A stretch of DNA of 64,000 nucleotides from Ottowia flava (lineage in GTDB: Bacteria > Pseudomonadota > Gammaproteobacteria > Burkholderiales > Burkholderiaceae_C). This document shows, piece after piece, positions 1-8,357 of this stretch (its first letter is position 1; every line of letters starts with the position of its first letter). A program made the translations under genes and the position numbers. Where the stretch lies: contig NZ_JBHUEJ010000007.1 of the NCBI RefSeq assembly GCF_042680565.1, positions 94,768 to 158,767 of the forward strand. Direction: 5' to 3'. The notes beneath the pieces were generated by a model, which saw only the letters and a program-made list of their open reading frames with translations, made no database searches and was not told where the DNA came from.

Positions 1-365
1 TGGTGCTGCCCTACACGCCCGAGGCGCACCACCTGATCAACGCCGAGCGCATCGCGCTGATGAAGCCCGGCGCCACGCTGATCAACATCGCCCGCGGCGG
101 CCTGATCGACGAGAACGCGCTGGCCGCCGCCCTGCAGGCCGGCCGCATCGCCGCCGCCGGGCTGGACGTGTTCGAGGGCGAGCCCCAGGTCAACCCGGCC
201 CTGCTGGCCTGCCGCAACGTCGTGCTGACCCCCCACATCGGCAGCGCCACCGGACCGACGCGCATGGCGATGGCGCAGCTGGCGGCAGACAACCTGATCG
301 GCTTTCTGACCCAGGGCAAGCCGGTGACGCCGCTGAATGCGGACAGCGTGGCCCACCACGGCTGA
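1..365 (+). CDS. D-isomer-specific 2-hydroxyacid dehydrogenase, C-terminal part (cut by window start)
   Basis: Only the last ~120 residues are present, so the true start lies upstream of the window. They are the NAD-binding half of a D-2-hydroxyacid dehydrogenase of the glyoxylate/hydroxypyruvate reductase type. The substrate-binding Arg is in NIARGG, the catalytic Glu in DVFEGEP, and the catalytic His in TPHIGSAT. Such enzymes reduce glyoxylate or hydroxypyruvate, or oxidise D-glycerate, in the cytoplasm. The exact substrate cannot be read from this fragment. The gene ends just before a copy of the interspersed repeat that separates it from the restriction gene. Confidence 0.85.
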   Translation, partial: VLPYTPEAHHLINAERIALMKPGATLINIARGGLIDENALAAALQAGRIAAAGLDVFEGEPQVNPALLACRNVVLTPHIGSATGPTRMAMAQLAADNLIGFLTQGKPVTPLNADSVAHHG

Positions 366-373
366 CCGGCGCT

Positions 374-437
374 GATTTCATATAAAACATGCCTCCAGCC
401 CTTGCTGGTCAAGCGCGAGCAGCTCTTTTTTTCATAG
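374..437 (-). repeat. Interspersed repeat, copy 1
   Basis: Member of the family described in the findings. It reads GATTT...GCCTCCAGCCC...GCGCGAGCAGCT...CATAG on the plus strand. I label that orientation minus. The copy ends 10 bases before the GTG start of the next gene. Confidence 0.75.
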
Positions 438-447
438 TCCACCGCCT

Positions 448-3400
448 GTGATCACCGCACCGGAATTCATCGCCAAGTGGGGCCCTGGCGGCTCTGCGGC
501 GCACCTCAACGAAGAACAGGGTGCACAAAGCCACTTCCTTGACCTGTGCGAGCTGCTCGGCGTGCCCAAGCCCGGCAGCCCGGGCCTGGCCGACGAATAC
601 CTGTTCGAACGCCAGTCGCTGGTACTGGGCGAGGCGCGCGGCTACGCCGACGTGTTCTACCGCGACCACTTCGCCTGGGAAAACAAGGCCCCCGGCAAGA
701 ACCTGGACGCGGCGCTGCGCCAGCTGCAGCAATACAGCCTGAACCTGAGCAACCCGCCGCTGCTGGTGGTGTGCGACCGCCTCACCATCCGTGTCCACAC
801 CCAGTTCAACGGCCACCCGAGCGAAACGCACACCGTCCGCATCGACCAGCTGGACCAGCCTGCCCAGCGCGACCTGCTGCGCCGCCTCTGGACCGCGCCC
901 GACAGCTTTCGCCCGCGCCAGACCAACCGCGACATCACCGAAGAAGCCGCCCGCAGCTTTGCCACCCTGGCCGAACAGTTGCGCGGGCGCGGTCACCACC
1001 CCGACGTGGTGGCGCACTTTCTGACCCAGTGCCTGTTCTGCTTCTTTGCCGAAGACGTGGGCCTGCTGCCCGGTCGCATGTTCGAACGCCTGGTCGGCAA
1101 CCGCCAGATCACCAGCGACCGCCTGACCGCCGGCCTGGCGCAGCTGTTCAGCACCATGCAAAGCGGCGGCCTGTACGGCCCTGACGACATCCCCTGGTTC
1201 AACGGCGGGCTGTTCCAGCGCATCGACGTGCCCCAGCTGGAAATCCTCGACATCACCGAGCTGCGCAACGCCGCCAGCCTGAACTGGTCCGCCATCGACG
1301 TCTCCATCTTCGGCACCCTGTTCGAACGCGGGCTGGACCCCGCCAAGCGCAGCCAGCTCGGCGCGCACTACACCGACCCGGCCACCATCGCCCGCATCGT
1401 CGAGCCCGTCGTCACCCGCCCATTGCTACAACAATGGGAGCTGGTCGCGCACGACCTGCAAGCGCTGACGGCCAGAATCAAGCGCCACGGCGACGCCAGC
1501 TACCGCAAGGCGCACGCCCGCTTCATCGACTGGCTGGAGAGCCTGCGCGCCTACCGCATCCTCGACCCGGCCTGTGGCAGCGGCAACTTTCTGTTCATGG
1601 GGCTGAAGGCGCTCAAGGACATCGAGCTGTTCACCCTGTCCGCCGCCGCCGACCTGGGCCTGGACCGCGAGCAGGACCTGGTCACCGGCCCGCACAACAT
1701 GCTGGGCATCGAGCTGAACGAATACGCCGCCGAGCTGGCCCGCGTCAGCCTGTGGATCGGTGAGATCCAGTGGCGCATGGCCCACGGCTACCCGCCCAAG
1801 ACCAACCCGGTGCTGGAGCCGCTGGAGCAGATCGAATGCCGCGACGCGCTGCTGCAGTGGCTGCCCGCCGACCGTCCGGTGCAGGACGCGGCGCAGGCAT
1901 CGGGGACGGATCCCGATGTGGCGCAGCCAAACCCGGGCGCCGACCCCGATCCCGGCCCGCAAGGCCCCCGCGCCGTCGAAGCGCCGTGGCCCAAGGCGGA
2001 TGTGGTGATTGGCAACCCGCCGTTCATCGGTGATAAGAAAATGCGCCGCGAACTGGGCGACGCTTACGTCGACGCGCTGCGCAAGACCTTCCAGGGGCGT
2101 GTGCCTGGCGGTGCCGACTTCGTGTGCTACTGGTTCGAGAAATCGCGCGCCGCGCTGGTGACGCACGGCCTGGTGGCTGCGGGCCTGGTCACCACCAATT
2201 CGATCCGCGGCGGCGCCAACCGCAAGGTGCTCGACGCCATCGTGCGCGACAGCCGCATCTACGACGCCTGGAGTGATGAGCCGTGGGTGAACGATGGGGC
2301 GGCGGTGCGGGTTTCGTTGGTGGCGTTTGGGAACGTCGCCCCTCCGATCCATCTCGACGGTCAACAGGTTGACCTTATTCAAAGCAGCCTTGACGAGGGA
2401 AGCGCTGGAAATGCTGACCTGACATCCGTCAAGCGGTTGTCTACAAATGGGGGCGCGAGCTTTCAGGGACCGGTACTTGTTGGCGATTTCGAGATACGGT
2501 ATGCGACGGCGAAGCAGTGGCTCTGGACGCCCAATCCCCATGGTCGACCCAATGCGGACGTTGTTCGCCCACTCATGAACGGCAAGGACATCACCAGTCG
2601 CTCTCGTGGCGTGTGGGTGGTGGATTTCAATGCCATGACCGAATCGGACGCCAGCTTGTTCGAAAAGCCGTTCGAATACGTACGCCAATACGTCAAGCCG
2701 TTTCGAGACAAAAACCGCGATGAATCACGCAAGAAGCGTTGGTGGCTACACGGACGCCTTGGAACCGATTGGCGGACAGCTACGCGGTCTGTGGATCGAT
2801 ACGTGGCGACCTCACAGGTTTCAAAGCATCGAACGTGGACTTGGCAGAGCGGCGTCGTCTGGCCGCATCAAACCGTTATCGCCATCGCCCGCGCCGACGA
2901 CACCACCTTCGGCATCCTGCACAGCCGCTTCCACGAGCTCTGGTCGCTGCGCATGGGCACGTCGCTGGAAGACCGGCCGCGCTACACCCCCACCACCTGC
3001 TTTGAAACCTTCCCCTTCCCCGCCGGCCTGACGCCCGCCGACACCGCGCACCAGCGCACCGAGGCGCTGCCGGGCGGTGCGTTGATCCCGGCGGGCCTGA
3101 GCGACGATTCAGAGCCAAATCGGCCTCCAGACCATTCCCAGACTGCGCCAGCAGCTATCAAAATCATAGAAACCCGGGCCGCTGCCAGCACCATTGCCGA
3201 GGCCGCGCACCGGCTCGACGGACTGCGCCAGAACTGGCTGAACCCGCCCGAATGGACGCAGCGCGTGCCCGAGGTGGTGCCGTTGGGCATGACCGCATCG
3301 CCCTACCCGGACCGCATCGAACCCAGGCCAGACCTGAGCGAAGCCGACGCCAAGGCGCTGCAAAAGCGCACGCTGACCAACCTCTACAACCAGCGCCCGG

Positions 3401-3585
3401 CCTGGCTGGCGCAGGCGCACGCGCAGTTGGACGCGGCGGTGGCCGCCGCCTACGGCTGGGCCGACTACACGGCCGACATGCCCGACGACGAGATCCTGCG
3501 CCGCCTGCTGGCGCTGAACCTGGCGCGTGCCGCGACAGCGCCGCCGACGCCGTCCGCGCGTGCCGTGACGTCGTCGGCAGATTGA
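448..3585 (+). CDS. MmeI-like type IIL (IIG) restriction endonuclease/DNA adenine methyltransferase fusion
   Basis: Single-chain restriction-modification enzyme of 1045 aa, within the usual 900-1050 aa of the MmeI family. The N-terminal nuclease has the family's D-x9-E-x-K site (D68, E78, K80, in GYADVF...WENK). A helical connector follows, then the N6-adenine methylase with SAM-binding motif I DPACGSGNF near residue 373 and catalytic NPPF near 523. The target-recognition domain includes NGKDITSRSRG and ends at LEDRPRYTPTTCFETFPFP, a typical family signature. One protein both cuts and protects DNA, so no separate specificity or methylase gene is expected, and none is seen. The start is GTG right after a repeat copy. 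The segment from ~2330 to ~2880 is clearly less GC-rich than its flanks. A second repeat copy (3113-3169) is translated in frame in the C-terminal linker. Confidence 0.88.
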   Translation: MITAPEFIAKWGPGGSAAHLNEEQGAQSHFLDLCELLGVPKPGSPGLADEYLFERQSLVLGEARGYADVFYRDHFAWENKAPGKNLDAALRQLQQYSLNLSNPPLLVVCDRLTIRVHTQFNGHPSETHTVRIDQLDQPAQRDLLRRLWTAPDSFRPRQTNRDITEEAARSFATLAEQLRGRGHHPDVVAHFLTQCLFCFFAEDVGLLPGRMFERLVGNRQITSDRLTAGLAQLFSTMQSGGLYGPDDIPWFNGGLFQRIDVPQLEILDITELRNAASLNWSAIDVSIFGTLFERGLDPAKRSQLGAHYTDPATIARIVEPVVTRPLLQQWELVAHDLQALTARIKRHGDASYRKAHARFIDWLESLRAYRILDPACGSGNFLFMGLKALKDIELFTLSAAADLGLDREQDLVTGPHNMLGIELNEYAAELARVSLWIGEIQWRMAHGYPPKTNPVLEPLEQIECRDALLQWLPADRPVQDAAQASGTDPDVAQPNPGADPDPGPQGPRAVEAPWPKADVVIGNPPFIGDKKMRRELGDAYVDALRKTFQGRVPGGADFVCYWFEKSRAALVTHGLVAAGLVTTNSIRGGANRKVLDAIVRDSRIYDAWSDEPWVNDGAAVRVSLVAFGNVAPPIHLDGQQVDLIQSSLDEGSAGNADLTSVKRLSTNGGASFQGPVLVGDFEIRYATAKQWLWTPNPHGRPNADVVRPLMNGKDITSRSRGVWVVDFNAMTESDASLFEKPFEYVRQYVKPFRDKNRDESRKKRWWLHGRLGTDWRTATRSVDRYVATSQVSKHRTWTWQSGVVWPHQTVIAIARADDTTFGILHSRFHELWSLRMGTSLEDRPRYTPTTCFETFPFPAGLTPADTAHQRTEALPGGALIPAGLSDDSEPNRPPDHSQTAPAAIKIIETRAAASTIAEAAHRLDGLRQNWLNPPEWTQRVPEVVPLGMTASPYPDRIEPRPDLSEADAKALQKRTLTNLYNQRPAWLAQAHAQLDAAVAAAYGWADYTADMPDDEILRRLLALNLARAATAPPTPSARAVTSSAD
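3113..3169 (-). repeat. Interspersed repeat, copy 2, inside the MmeI-like gene
   Basis: The copy reads AAATCGGCCTCCAG...CTGCGCCAGCAGCTATC...ATCATAG and is in frame within the restriction enzyme gene. It encodes a Pro/Ala/Ser/Thr-rich linker between the target-recognition region and the C-terminal domain. Confidence 0.8.
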
Positions 3586-3590
3586 TCAAG

Positions 3591-3643
3591 TTTTTGGCCT
3601 GAAACCCTTTCCTGATCTGCGCGAGCAGCTTTCAACTTCATAG
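3591..3643 (-). repeat. Interspersed repeat, copy 3
   Basis: Degenerate copy (TTTTTGGCCT...CTGCGCGAGCAGCTTTC...TTCATAG) filling the gap between the restriction gene and the next small gene. Confidence 0.65.
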
Positions 3644-3651
3644 CAGAATCC

Positions 3652-3903
3652 ATGAACGCAGCCGCCGCCGACGACGACGATGAAGACCGCATGGTCGACG
3701 TGATGTCGCCGGAAGTGCCCGAGGAGATTCGCCAGGCGGTGCTGGCCCGCAACGCGCCCGATGCCACGCTCTGGCGCTGCCCGCGCAGGTCGGGGCTGCG
3801 CGGCCCGCTGTCCTGGCTGGGCATCGGGCAACGGCGGGTGATCATCGAGTGGTGGCTGTTGAGCGCCGATGGCGAGCTGATCGAAGCGTTCTGGCTGACA
3901 TGA
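3652..3903 (+). CDS. Small hypothetical protein
   Basis: An 83-residue ORF with ATG start and neighbour-like codon use. It starts nine bases after repeat copy 3. The N terminus is acidic (ADDDDEDR). The rest holds WRCPRR and a hydrophobic C-terminal stretch, VIIEWWLLSADGELIEAFWL. There is no signal peptide, transmembrane helix or motif that I recognise. It lies between the restriction gene and rmuC on the same strand, 46 bases before rmuC, so cotranscription is possible. I cannot assign a function. Confidence 0.55.
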   Translation: MNAAAADDDDEDRMVDVMSPEVPEEIRQAVLARNAPDATLWRCPRRSGLRGPLSWLGIGQRRVIIEWWLLSADGELIEAFWLT

Positions 3904-3949
3904 CACCCCGCGCGGCGCTCGCGCCTGACGCACCCCAACCGACTTATCC

Positions 3950-5368
3950 ATGGCTTCTACGTTTCCCGACTGGTTGATCTGGCTGGCCCTGGCCGGCCTG
4001 TTGCTCAACGCCATCCTGCTGATCGTGCTGCTGCTGCGCCGGCCGCAGCGGCCGGACGACGTGGCGTCGCGCGGCGAGCTGCAGGCGGTGGTCGGGCAGG
4101 CCGTGGGGCAGCAGCAGGAGCGCCTGGCGCACGGGCTGCGGCAGGAGATGGGCGAGTCGGCGCGCGACGGGCGGCAGGAGCTGGCGCAGACGCTGCTGCG
4201 CTTTCAGGACGCGGTGATGCGCCAGGGCGCCGAAGCCACGCGCACGCAGAACACGCAGATCGACGCCTTTGCCCAGCAGCTGGCGCACCTGCGCGGCGGC
4301 CTGTCGGAGACGCTGACGCAGCAGCTGACCGCCTTGAGCGAAGCCAACGCGCGCCGCCTGCAGGAAGTGCGCGGCACGCTGGAGCAGCAGCTGGCCGCGC
4401 TGCAGGCCGCCAACAGCGCCAAGCTGGACGAGATGCGCCGCACGGTGGACGAGAAGCTGCACGCCACGCTGGAGCAGCGCCTGGGCGAGAGCTTCAAGCA
4501 GGTGGCCGAGCGGCTGGAGCTGGTGCACCGCGGCCTGGGCGAGATGCAGCGGCTGGCGCAGGACGTGGGTTCGCTCAACCGGGTGCTGACCAACGTCAAG
4601 TCGCGCGGCGTGTTTGGCGAGGTGCAGCTGGCCGGGCTGCTGGAGCAGGTGTTCACGCCCGAGCAGTACGCCGCCAACGTCGAGACGGTGCCGGGCAGCA
4701 ACGCGCGCGTCGAGTTCGCGATCCGTCTGCCGGGCCGGCGCGAGGACGGCGCGCCGCTGTGGCTGCCGATCGACGCGAAGTTTCCGCGCGAGGATTACGA
4801 GCGCCTGCTGGCCGCGCAGGACGCGGCCGACGCGCCGGGCGCCGAAGCCGCGGCCAAGGCGATCGAGGCGCGCCTGCGGCTGGAGGCGCGCACCATCCGT
4901 CAGAAGTACATCGCCGCGCCGCACACGACCGACTTCGCCATCCTGTTCCTGCCGACCGAAGGCCTGTACGCCGAAGCGCTGCGCCGCCCTGGCCTGGTGG
5001 AGGCGCTGCAGCGCTACCACCGCATCACGCTGGCCGGGCCGACCACGCTGCTGGCGACGCTGAGCAGCCTGCAAATGGGCTTTCGCACGCTGGCGCTGGA
5101 AAAGCGCAGCGCCGAGGTGTGGGAAGTGCTGGGCGCGGTGAAGACCGAGTTCGGCAAGTTCGGCGAATTCGTCAGCAAGGTGCGCGGCCAGGCCGAGAAC
5201 GTGGTCAAGACGCTGGATCAGGCGCAGACGCGCACCAACATGATGAACCGCGCGCTGCGCCAAGTGGAGGCGCTGCCCGACGAGGCGGCCGGGCGGCTGT
5301 TGCCGGGCGGCGGCGCGGGGATGGACGCCCCGCCGGACACGTCGGCGCCACCATCGCCTGCGCCATGA
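3950..5368 (+). CDS. rmuC: RmuC family DNA recombination protein
   Basis: 472 aa. An N-terminal transmembrane helix (about residues 8-29, followed by LLLRRPQ) anchors a long Gln/Glu/Leu-rich coiled coil (about 45-215). A conserved C-terminal domain follows, containing LPIDAKFP (near 271), the mark of the restriction-endonuclease-like fold of RmuC proteins. In Escherichia coli RmuC limits inversion rearrangements at short inverted repeats. That role is known for the family and not shown here, though it is notable in a region full of short inverted repeats. The C-terminal tail is Gly/Pro rich and poorly conserved. A repeat copy follows directly. Confidence 0.88.
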   Translation: MASTFPDWLIWLALAGLLLNAILLIVLLLRRPQRPDDVASRGELQAVVGQAVGQQQERLAHGLRQEMGESARDGRQELAQTLLRFQDAVMRQGAEATRTQNTQIDAFAQQLAHLRGGLSETLTQQLTALSEANARRLQEVRGTLEQQLAALQAANSAKLDEMRRTVDEKLHATLEQRLGESFKQVAERLELVHRGLGEMQRLAQDVGSLNRVLTNVKSRGVFGEVQLAGLLEQVFTPEQYAANVETVPGSNARVEFAIRLPGRREDGAPLWLPIDAKFPREDYERLLAAQDAADAPGAEAAAKAIEARLRLEARTIRQKYIAAPHTTDFAILFLPTEGLYAEALRRPGLVEALQRYHRITLAGPTTLLATLSSLQMGFRTLALEKRSAEVWEVLGAVKTEFGKFGEFVSKVRGQAENVVKTLDQAQTRTNMMNRALRQVEALPDEAAGRLLPGGGAGMDAPPDTSAPPSPAP

Positions 5369-5371
5369 ACG

Positions 5372-5427
5372 CTATACCTTTAGTAGATGTTTGCGCAAAT
5401 GGTTGTAAGGCCAGTGGCCCATTTTCC
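5372..5427 (+). repeat. Interspersed repeat, copy 4
   Basis: Opposite orientation to copies 1-3: CTAT...TAG, TTGCGC, GGTTGTAAGGCC, CCCATTTTC. It lies between rmuC and the MFS gene. Confidence 0.75.
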
Positions 5428-5444
5428 TTGAAAGACGGACTTTC

Positions 5445-6647
5445 ATGACCGGGCGCGAGCTGCTGCGCCTGATGCTGGCGCAAATCTGTGTGCACACCGC
5501 CATGACCGGCACGCGCCTGGCCGCGCCGCTGTTGGCGCTGCAGCAGGGTTACAGCGCGGCGGCGGTGGGCGTGTTGCTGGCGCTGTACGCGCTGTCGGGC
5601 GTTTTTCTGGCGCTGCCGGCGGGGCGGCTGGCGGACCGGCGCGGGCTGCACCTGCCGATGCAGCTGGCCGTGGGCGCGGCGGTGCTGGGCGCGGGGATGG
5701 CGGCGGCGTTTCCGGTGTACAGCGTGCTGTGCGTGTCGGCGCTGCTGACCGGCGCATCGGCCGGCGCGATGCAGATCGCCATGCAGCGGCACGTGGGGCG
5801 TTCGGCGCGCGGGCCGGACGAGTTGAAGCACCTGTTCAGCTGGATCGCCGTGGCGCCGCCGACGGCCAACTTTCTGGGGCCGTTTGCGGCGGGGTTGCTG
5901 ATCGACTTTGCCGGTCCGCAGCCGGCGGACATGGTCGGCTTTCGCGCGGCGTTTGCGCTGATGGCGCTGCTGCCGCTGGTCGGCTGGCTGCTGGCGCGCG
6001 GCGCGCCCGAATCCGAGGCGCTGGCCGGCAGCGCGGCCGAGCAGACCAAGAGCTCGGCCTTTGAGCTGGTGGCGCTGCCGGGCATCCGCCGCCTGCTGTT
6101 CGCCAACCTGCTGCAAGCGGCAGCGTGGGACGCCCACACCTTCGTGCTGCCCATCCTGGGCCATGAGCGCGGCATGGCGGCATCGACCATCGGCGTGCTG
6201 CTGGGCTCGTTCGCCGTGGCGGCCGCGGTGGTGCGGGTGGCCCTGCCGCGCCTGACCGCCAACGTGCCGGAATGGCGCGTCATCTACTTCGCCACGCTGG
6301 TGGCGGCGGTGGCGCTGCTGGTCTACCCGCTGATGCCTGACGCCTGGACCATGGGCATGTGTTCGGTGGTGCTGGGCCTGGCGCTGGGCGCCGTGCAGCC
6401 GATGGTGCTGGTGCTGCTGCACCGCGTGGCGCCGCCAGCGCGCCAGGGCGAGGCCATGGCGCTGCGCATGATGACGATGAACTTCTCCAGCTTCCTGCTG
6501 CCCATGCTTTTCGGCTCGATCGGCGCGGTGACCGGCGTGGCCGGCCTGTTCTGGCTGGTGGCGGGCGTGGTGGCGATCGGCGCACGCGAGGTACCGGGGT
6601 TGCGGGAGGTGGACGCGCCGGGTACCCCGCCATCCAGCAAGATATGA
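5445..6647 (+). CDS. MFS family transporter
   Basis: 400 aa with twelve predicted hydrophobic helices in two six-helix halves. The loop between helices 2 and 3 carries GRLADRRG, the MFS motif A variant (G-x-L-a-D-r-x-G-r). The inner-membrane location is clear and the cargo is not. ATG start after a repeat copy. The next gene downstream is on the opposite strand, so this is probably monocistronic or the end of a unit with rmuC. It could be a drug exporter or a sugar/metabolite permease. Confidence 0.82.
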   Translation: MTGRELLRLMLAQICVHTAMTGTRLAAPLLALQQGYSAAAVGVLLALYALSGVFLALPAGRLADRRGLHLPMQLAVGAAVLGAGMAAAFPVYSVLCVSALLTGASAGAMQIAMQRHVGRSARGPDELKHLFSWIAVAPPTANFLGPFAAGLLIDFAGPQPADMVGFRAAFALMALLPLVGWLLARGAPESEALAGSAAEQTKSSAFELVALPGIRRLLFANLLQAAAWDAHTFVLPILGHERGMAASTIGVLLGSFAVAAAVVRVALPRLTANVPEWRVIYFATLVAAVALLVYPLMPDAWTMGMCSVVLGLALGAVQPMVLVLLHRVAPPARQGEAMALRMMTMNFSSFLLPMLFGSIGAVTGVAGLFWLVAGVVAIGAREVPGLREVDAPGTPPSSKI

Positions 6648-6650
6648 ACG

Positions 6651-6703
6651 AAATCGGCCTCCAGCCTTACAACCACCTGCGCAAACAGCTCCCGATTCAA
6701 TAG
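6651..6703 (-). repeat. Interspersed repeat, copy 5
   Basis: Well-conserved copy AAATCGGCCTCCAGCCTTACAACCACCTGCGCAAACAGCT...CAATAG (shown in parts), lying between the convergent MFS and ntrC genes. The core is GCCTTACAACCACCTGCGC. Confidence 0.8.
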
Positions 6704-6759
6704 CACACAGCATGGGCGACGCGGTGGCAAAAGGATGCCCGAGCCGCGCCGCAGCGTGT

Positions 6760-8286
6760 TCAGTCTTCCAGACCCAGGTCCTGAATCTTGCGCGTGATGG
6801 TGTTGCGCCCGATGCCCAGGCGCTGCGCCGCTTCGATGCGGCGCCCACGGGTGCTGGCCAGTGCGGCCTGGATGAGGCGCGCTTCGGCGCGGTGGATCAG
6901 CCGGTCCCACACGTCTGGCAGGCCGGCTTCCAGCAACTGGGCGGCTTCGGCCTCCAGCGCGCCCTCCCAGCCGTTCGCGGCGTCGCCGCGGGGGCCGGGG
7001 TCGAGGGGCAACGCCGCCAGCGGTGGCGCGGCGATGCCATGCTCCAGCACCTGGCCACCGCCGCCATCGGCCAAGGCGGGCGCCTGGACCGGTGCCGCAC
7101 CGGGCGGCGCCTCGGTGCGCGGGGGCACTGCCAGCACTTCGGGCGGCAGGTCCTTCAACTCGACCACCTGCGAGGGCGCCATGACGGTCAGCCAGTGGCA
7201 GATGTTTTCCAGTTGGCGCACGTTGCCGGGGAAGGGAAAACCTTCCAGCCGTGCCAGCGCCGGGGCCGATATCTGCTTGGGCTGCACGCCCAGCTGGCGG
7301 GCGCTCTGCGCCAGGAAATGGCGGGTCAGCGACGCGATGTCCTCGCGCCGCTCGCGCAGGGGCGGCAGGCGCAGGCGGATGACGTTCAGGCGGTGGAACA
7401 GGTCTTCGCGGAAGGCACCATCGGCCACGCGCTGCTCCAGGTTCTGGTGCGTGGCGGCGATCACGCGCACATTGGCCTGCACCGCCTGGTGGCCGCCGAC
7501 GCGGTAGAACTGCCCGTCTGACAGCACGCGCAGCAGGCGCGTCTGCAAGTCGAACGGCATGTCGCCGATCTCGTCGAGGAACAACGTGCCGCCCTCGGCC
7601 TGCTCGAAACGGCCGCGGCGCAGCGTCTGCGCGCCCGTGAAGGCGCCGCGTTCGTGGCCGAACAGCTCGGATTCGAGCAGGTCCTTGGGGATGGCCGCCG
7701 TGTTGATGGCGACGAACGGCCCGCCTGCGCGGCTGGAATGCTTGTGCAGCGCGCGCGCCACCAGTTCCTTGCCGCTGCCGGATTCGCCGGTGATCAGCAC
7801 CGTGACCTGGCTGTGCGACAACCGGCCAATGGCGCGGAACACGTCCTGCATGGCCGGCGCCTGGCCCAGCATCTCGGGCGCCACGGTCTGCGGCGCTTCG
7901 GCCACGGCTTCGCGCTGGCTTTCGGTGACGGCGCGCTGAATCAGCTCGACCGCCTGCGGCACGTCAAACGGCTTGGCCAGGTAGTCGAACGCGCCGCCCT
8001 GAAAGGCCGAGACCGCGCTGTCCAGATCGGAAAACGCCGTCATCACGATCACCGGCAGTTGCGGCAACCGCTGCTTGACGGTGGCCAGCAGCTCCAGCCC
8101 GTTGCCGCCGGGCATGCGGATGTCGCTGACCAGCACGCCGGGCGCGTCGGCGCCCGACGCGTCCAGCGCGCTCAGCACTTCGCGCGGGTTGGCAAACGAG
8201 CGCGTGGGCAGCGCGGCACGCGCCAGCGCCTTTTCAAGGACGAAGCGAATGGACGGGTCATCGTCGACGATCCAGATCGGCTTCAT
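6760..8286 (-). CDS. ntrC: Nitrogen regulation protein NR(I), NtrC
   Basis: 508 aa from the ATG at 8286, which has AGGAG eight bases upstream. The open frame extends 17 codons further but without homology. Receiver domain: VDDD near 7-10 and phospho-acceptor D55 in VSDIRMPG. The sigma-54 AAA+ domain has Walker A GESGSGKE, the GAFTGA loop that contacts sigma-54 (HERGAFTGAQ), and Walker B LFLDEIGD. A C-terminal Fis-type helix-turn-helix follows (AAQRLGIGRNTITRKIQDLG). It activates sigma-54 promoters such as that of glnA when phosphorylated by NtrB under nitrogen limitation. It lies 71 bases downstream of ntrB on the same strand and is presumably cotranscribed. Confidence 0.95.
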   Translation of the reverse strand: MKPIWIVDDDPSIRFVLEKALARAALPTRSFANPREVLSALDASGADAPGVLVSDIRMPGGNGLELLATVKQRLPQLPVIVMTAFSDLDSAVSAFQGGAFDYLAKPFDVPQAVELIQRAVTESQREAVAEAPQTVAPEMLGQAPAMQDVFRAIGRLSHSQVTVLITGESGSGKELVARALHKHSSRAGGPFVAINTAAIPKDLLESELFGHERGAFTGAQTLRRGRFEQAEGGTLFLDEIGDMPFDLQTRLLRVLSDGQFYRVGGHQAVQANVRVIAATHQNLEQRVADGAFREDLFHRLNVIRLRLPPLRERREDIASLTRHFLAQSARQLGVQPKQISAPALARLEGFPFPGNVRQLENICHWLTVMAPSQVVELKDLPPEVLAVPPRTEAPPGAAPVQAPALADGGGGQVLEHGIAAPPLAALPLDPGPRGDAANGWEGALEAEAAQLLEAGLPDVWDRLIHRAEARLIQAALASTRGRRIEAAQRLGIGRNTITRKIQDLGLED

Positions 8287-8357
8287 GGGGGTATCGCTCC
8301 TGCAAACTGAAAGGCATGGGCACGGGTGTCCGGACAACCCCTGGCCTGGCCAGCAGC

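Noticed and set aside
409..1368. Long minus-strand ORF opposite the restriction gene
   Set aside because: Low-complexity Ala/Gly/Gln/Val-rich translation caused by high GC. The plus strand carries a recognisable enzyme.
3944..5263. 439-codon minus-strand ORF opposite rmuC
   Set aside because: Antisense shadow rich in Arg, Leu, Gln and His with no domain. RmuC is clear on the other strand.
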